Below are positions 5,276-7,825 of a stretch of 7,825 nt of DNA, piece by piece (the stretch's first letter is position 1; the number at the start of each line of letters is the position of its first letter). The notes under the pieces are model-generated. The model was not told where the DNA came from. It searched no databases and saw only the letters and a list, made by a program, of their open reading frames with translations. Location of the stretch: the NCBI GenBank assembly GCA_009777165.1, contig WRML01000088.1, positions 1 through 7,825 on the forward strand, given 5' to 3'. This DNA comes from Kiritimatiellota bacterium (GTDB lineage Bacteria; Verrucomicrobiota; Kiritimatiellia; RFP12; UBA1067). A program made the translations under genes and the position numbers.

Positions 5276-6853
5276 TCACTTCGCATACTCCACACACCGC
5301 GTCTCGCGGATGACGACAATACGGATCTGCCCGGGGAACTGTAAGTGTGCCGTAATGTGCTGGCCGATGTCGCGCGCGAGCACCATCGCGTCGGTGTCCG
5401 ATACCTCCCCCGGGTTCACGATGACCCGTACCTCGCGCCCGGCCTGTATCGCGAAGGTTTTCTGCACGCCGGGGAAACTGTTGGCAATCGCCTCGAGTTT
5501 CGCTAGGCGTTGGACGTACAGGTCCATGTTCTCGTTCCGCGCGCCCGGGCGGGAACTGGAGATCGCATCTGCCGCCGCGCACAACACGCCGTAAATACCG
5601 TCGGATGGGATGTCGCCGTGGTGCGCGGCAACGCCGTTGACCACGATGTCGCCCTCGCCGTGCCGCTTGAGGAAATCCGCACCGATGGCGGCGTGGGTCC
5701 CCTCGACATCGTGGTCAATCGCCTTGCCGATATCGTGGAAAAATCCGATGCGCCGCGCGATGACGGGATCCGCCCCCAGCTCGGATGCCATCATGCCCAT
5801 CAGGTGCGCGGTCTCGACGCAGTGCCTCAGCACGTTCTGGGAGAAACTCGTACGGAACTTCAGGCGGCCCATCGTCTGCAGCACCATCGTCGGGATGCCC
5901 TGCACCTTCGCCTCGTAGGCGGCGACCTCCCCGGCCTCCAGCACCGTCTTGTCCATGTTGCGGGTGACGCTCTGCACGACCTCCTCGATACGCGCCGGGT
6001 GGATGCGCCCGTCCGCGATCAACGCCTCCAGCGACTGCCGCGCAATCTCGCGGCGCAGAGGGTCGAAGCCCGAGATGACGACCGCCTCCGGGGTGTCGTC
6101 CACCAGCACGTTAATCCCGGTGATGGCCTCCAGCGCACGGATGTTCCGCCCCTCACGCCCGATGATGTACCCCTTCACATCGTCGTTCGGAAGTGGGACG
6201 GTGACGGTGACGGTCTCGCTGGCATGCGCGATGGCATACCGCTGGATCGCCATGGAGACGATCCGCGCGGCCTCGCGGTCTGCCGTTTCCTTCGCCTCGT
6301 CGAGGCGGCGGCGGATGAGGTTGCCCGCCTCGCTTTTCACCTCTTGCTCCGCGCGTTGATAGACTTCACGTTTCGCGCTCTCCATGGTCATGCTGGCGAG
6401 CTTCTGCAGACGCATCTCCGCCTCATGCAGGCACTTGTCGAGTTCAAGCAACTTCTGCCGCACGATCTCGGACTTGTTCAGCACGTCCTCCTGTTTCTGC
6501 GCGACGGTCTGTTCTTTCTTATCGAGCAAGGCGGCCTTCTTGTCCATGTTCTCCTCACGGACCGTCAGGCGGTCGTCAATGTCCTGAAGTTCCCTGCGGC
6601 GGGTCTTCGTGCTTTTCTCAAATTCTTCCCGTGCGCTCACGACCTCGGCGCGCGCTTGGATGTCGGCCTCTTTCAGGCGGCTCTTGACCTCGACATCCAG
6701 CTCCTCGAGTTTCAACTGCGCCTTCTTTTCGATTGCGTCCGCCTGCCAACGGCCGATCAGCCCCCTGAGCGCGTAACCGCCCAGCACCCCCCCCAACCCA
6801 AACAACAGGCAGACCGTCGCGTCGGTCACAGTAATCCATGGGTTCATCACCAT
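5276..6853 (-). CDS. rny: Ribonuclease Y
   Basis: RNase Y is a membrane-anchored endoribonuclease that starts mRNA decay. The 525-residue product has the full family layout. There is one N-terminal membrane helix (about 8-30) and a long charged coiled coil (about 40-200, rich in Glu, Lys, Gln). The KH RNA-binding domain has GYIIGREGRNIRALE at 228-242. The HD domain includes His344 (LRHCVETAH), His373-Asp374 (FFHDIGKAIDHD) and AAHHGD (409-414). The conserved tail GQIRIVVIRETRCVEYAK ends the protein. Start choice is uncertain by two codons: ATG at 6853 has GGGAG seven bases upstream, ATG at 6847 has AGGA five bases upstream. It is first of four minus-strand genes, with a candidate promoter at 6940-6968. 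It keeps the rny-ymdB order known from Firmicutes. Confidence 0.97.
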   Translation of the reverse strand: MVMNPWITVTDATVCLLFGLGGVLGGYALRGLIGRWQADAIEKKAQLKLEELDVEVKSRLKEADIQARAEVVSAREEFEKSTKTRRRELQDIDDRLTVREENMDKKAALLDKKEQTVAQKQEDVLNKSEIVRQKLLELDKCLHEAEMRLQKLASMTMESAKREVYQRAEQEVKSEAGNLIRRRLDEAKETADREAARIVSMAIQRYAIAHASETVTVTVPLPNDDVKGYIIGREGRNIRALEAITGINVLVDDTPEAVVISGFDPLRREIARQSLEALIADGRIHPARIEEVVQSVTRNMDKTVLEAGEVAAYEAKVQGIPTMVLQTMGRLKFRTSFSQNVLRHCVETAHLMGMMASELGADPVIARRIGFFHDIGKAIDHDVEGTHAAIGADFLKRHGEGDIVVNGVAAHHGDIPSDGIYGVLCAAADAISSSRPGARNENMDLYVQRLAKLEAIANSFPGVQKTFAIQAGREVRVIVNPGEVSDTDAMVLARDIGQHITAHLQFPGQIRIVVIRETRCVEYAK

Positions 6854-6902
6854 CCTACGACTCCCTTATGCGTCCCCGCACACTTTAGCGTTTCACATCC
6901 AC

Positions 6903-6922
6903 ACCCTTTTTTTAAAAAGGGT
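6903..6922. repeat. A/T-rich inverted repeat in the rny leader
   Basis: ACCCTTTTT (6903-6911) and AAAAAGGGT (6914-6922) are exact inverted 9-base arms separated by TT. If rny starts at the candidate promoter (near 6933), this lies in the transcribed leader, about 50-75 bases before the start codon. The two-base spacing is too tight for a full hairpin, so a DNA-level site, a shortened hairpin, or a small intergenic repeat are all possible. Confidence 0.4.
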
Positions 6923-6939
6923 ATAGGTTTAAAGAAAGA

Positions 6940-6968
6940 ATAATACCATTGTGCCGAAATGAAGTAAA
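6940..6968 (-). promoter_or_regulatory. Candidate sigma-70-type promoter for rny-ymdB-xseA-comF
   Basis: On the minus strand TTTACT (6968-6963, four of six -35 bases) and TATTAT (6945-6940, five of six -10 bases) are separated by exactly 17 bases. Transcription would start near 6933, leaving a leader of about 80 bases before rny. The -35 begins two bases from the edge of the palindrome at 6971-6988, so a protein bound there would touch RNA polymerase on this promoter. Confidence 0.55.
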
Positions 6969-6970
6969 GT

Positions 6971-6988
6971 AAATGTTGGCCAACATTT
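6971..6988. promoter_or_regulatory. Perfect 18-bp palindrome, candidate PadR operator
   Basis: AAATGTTGGCCAACATTT reads identically on both strands. It contains ATGT and ACAT half-sites six bases apart, the half-site type described for PadR-family operators. It lies between the divergent candidate promoters, two bases from the rny -35 and 13 bases from the padR -35. The position suits a regulator that acts on rny, on its own gene, or on both. The binding protein is inferred from proximity; another dimeric regulator with TTGGCCAA-type recognition is possible. Confidence 0.55.
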
Positions 6989-7001
6989 CCGGAAAATACG
7001 T

Positions 7002-7030
7002 TAGACATGACCACCCCGACCCGATATAAT
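7002..7030 (+). promoter_or_regulatory. Sigma-70-type promoter for padR and the URO-D gene
   Basis: TAGACA (7002-7007, five of six -35 bases) and a perfect TATAAT (7025-7030) are separated by exactly 17 bases. This is the best promoter match in the window. Transcription would start near 7037 and give a leader of about 24 bases, with GGA at 7048-7050 ahead of the padR start codon. Confidence 0.75.
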
Positions 7031-7060
7031 TATTACCCTCTAACAGTGGAAAGATGACTT

Positions 7061-7423
7061 ATGAAGTGTGCGTGTAAAGGTGCTTTTCTGGAGCGGTTTG
7101 TACAGCCGTCCATCTTGATGTTCCTGAGCAGGGAAAACCTGCACGGGTTCTCGATCCTCAAAAAACTCGAGAAAAGCAAGGTCGCCAACTATACGGACGT
7201 TGACCCGACAGGGCTTTACCGCACCCTGAAGAAAATGGAGACGGCAGGTCTGCTTGTCTCGAATTGGGACATGGGGGCGGGTGCGCAGCCCAGGCGGATC
7301 TATCAGATCACGAAGGAGGGGCGCCAGTGCTTGGCCTCCTGGGAGAAAACCCTCAAGGAATACGCCGTGACAATCGGTAGCTTGTCCCGCGCCGTGTCGA
7401 AAAGCATCAGGGGGGCATCATGA
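7061..7423 (+). CDS. PadR-family transcriptional regulator
   Basis: PadR proteins are dimeric winged-helix repressors, often controlling themselves and the next gene. This 120-residue protein fits the short PadR class. The winged helix spans about residues 13-85: ERFVQPSILMFLS, LHGFSILKKLE, DPTGLYRTLKKMETAGLLVS (48-67), then the wing with QPRRIYQITKEG. A helical tail (about 88-115) would serve dimerisation. The N-terminus MKCACKG has Cys3 and Cys5, which could bind metal or sense redox state; this is unproven. The start at 7061 has GGAAAG at 7048-7053. An ATG at 7054 opens only seven codons in another frame. The stop codon overlaps the start of the next gene (ATGA), so the two are translationally coupled. 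The effector is unknown. Confidence 0.9.
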   Translation: MKCACKGAFLERFVQPSILMFLSRENLHGFSILKKLEKSKVANYTDVDPTGLYRTLKKMETAGLLVSNWDMGAGAQPRRIYQITKEGRQCLASWEKTLKEYAVTIGSLSRAVSKSIRGAS

Positions 7424-7825
7424 CGCAAACGCAGTGGGAGGCATTGGTGGAAGTGGTCAACGGCAAGCGGCTGGACAAGCCGTTGTGCGGGTTTATCGTT
7501 GACAGCCCATGGTTGCCGGGGTGGAGCGGCGAGGCTTCGGTCTTGGATTATTACGCGTCGGAGGCGGCGTGGCTCGACATCAATCTGAAGGCGTGCCGCA
7601 CGTTCCCGTCCGCGGTTTTCCTGCCGGGGTTCTGGTCGGAGTACGGGATGTGCACGGAGCCGTCGGCGTTCGGGTCGCGCCTGATCTGGCATGAGAACGA
7701 GCTTCCCTTTGCGGAGCCGGTCGGTCAGTCGCCGGAACAGGCGCTGCGGCTCGCGGAGCCCCGCCTGTGGGCTCCCGGGGGGCAGCCTGTGTGGTCGTGG
7801 CTGTGTCCTGTGGCCGCGTACGGGT
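7420..7825 (+). CDS. Uroporphyrinogen decarboxylase-fold protein, N-terminal part (runs off window)
   Basis: The first 135 residues are present and the frame is still open at the window edge. The start MTQTQWEALVEVVNGKRLDK is the usual opening helix of the URO-D superfamily. LPGFWSEYGMCTEPSAFGS (68-86) followed by the acidic HENELPF (91-97) matches the (E)xxAFG...DD/NE..P region of methyltransferase-type and uncharacterised URO-D proteins. The HemE signature with RQAGRY near the N-terminus is missing; the corresponding stretch reads PLCGFIVDSPWLPG. True haem biosynthesis is therefore unlikely, and a corrinoid-methyltransferase-like or unknown role is more probable. The ribosome-binding site AGGGGGG lies just upstream inside padR, and the start overlaps the padR stop by four bases. 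The substrate cannot be told from this fragment. Confidence 0.8.
   Translation, partial: MTQTQWEALVEVVNGKRLDKPLCGFIVDSPWLPGWSGEASVLDYYASEAAWLDINLKACRTFPSAVFLPGFWSEYGMCTEPSAFGSRLIWHENELPFAEPVGQSPEQALRLAEPRLWAPGGQPVWSWLCPVAAYG

Noticed and set aside
5510..6943. A 477-codon open frame on the plus strand opposite rny
   Set aside because: It is the antisense shadow of the RNase Y gene in GC-rich DNA. The minus-strand product has full KH and HD motifs, while the antisense translation is a His/Arg/Leu/Asp-rich sequence with no family resemblance.
7054..7077. A seven-codon frame (MTYEVCV) starting just before padR
   Set aside because: It has no spaced ribosome-binding site of its own and is too short to judge; it most likely reflects a chance ATG ahead of the true start.
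7303..7692. A 129-codon minus-strand frame opposite padR and the URO-D gene
   Set aside because: It is a shadow of the two plus-strand genes, which have clear family motifs and a coupled ATGA junction.

Overview
This is a GC-rich bacterial chromosomal window with four transcription blocks of alternating direction. From left to right they are: alanine dehydrogenase (minus); ribosomal proteins L35-L20 (plus); a rny-ymdB-xseA-comF run read right to left (minus); and a PadR-type regulator overlapping the start of a uroporphyrinogen-decarboxylase-fold gene that leaves the window (plus). Almost all coding DNA is core housekeeping. I see no phage, IS, CRISPR, tRNA or rRNA. The RNase Y/YmdB pair, the several fold-back intergenic repeats and the PadR + URO-D pair fit an anaerobic-type bacterium of the PVC group (Kiritimatiellota/Lentisphaerota-like). 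That placement is inference from style and gene content, not a proven assignment.

Layout. 1-244: gene-free, with a G-rich stretch and a fold-back element built from 9-bp units. 245-1369: ald (-). 1370-1618: divergent control region and a structured rpmI leader. 1619-2186: rpmI-rplT (+) without infC next to them, closed by a strong stem-loop at 2208-2241. 2310-6853: four minus-strand genes, read rny (RNase Y), ymdB-like phosphodiesterase, xseA (exonuclease VII large subunit), comF. The rny-ymdB junction is 13 bp; the ymdB-xseA and xseA-comF gaps are about 80 bp each and each holds a fold-back sequence. 6854-7060: divergent promoter region with two well-formed sigma-70-type promoters facing apart and a perfect 18-bp palindrome between them. 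7061-7825: padR and a 4-bp-overlapping URO-D-fold gene.

How the genes work together. RNase Y starts mRNA decay at the membrane, and YmdB is its conserved neighbour in many bacteria (a metallophosphoesterase acting on 2',3'-cyclic nucleotides in Bacillus). ExoVII large subunit and ComF add DNA-processing functions to the same strand. The L35-L20 unit has a leader that could carry translational control. The PadR-URO-D pair looks like a self-contained regulated unit, and its likely operator candidate is the shared palindrome at 6971-6988.

The most noteworthy items are that palindrome, the PadR with an N-terminal Cys-X-Cys beside a non-HemE URO-D protein, the 9-bp-unit fold-back element at the left edge, and an Asn-to-Asp change at a metal-ligand position in the YmdB-like protein. 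I found no convincing entirely new multi-gene system.
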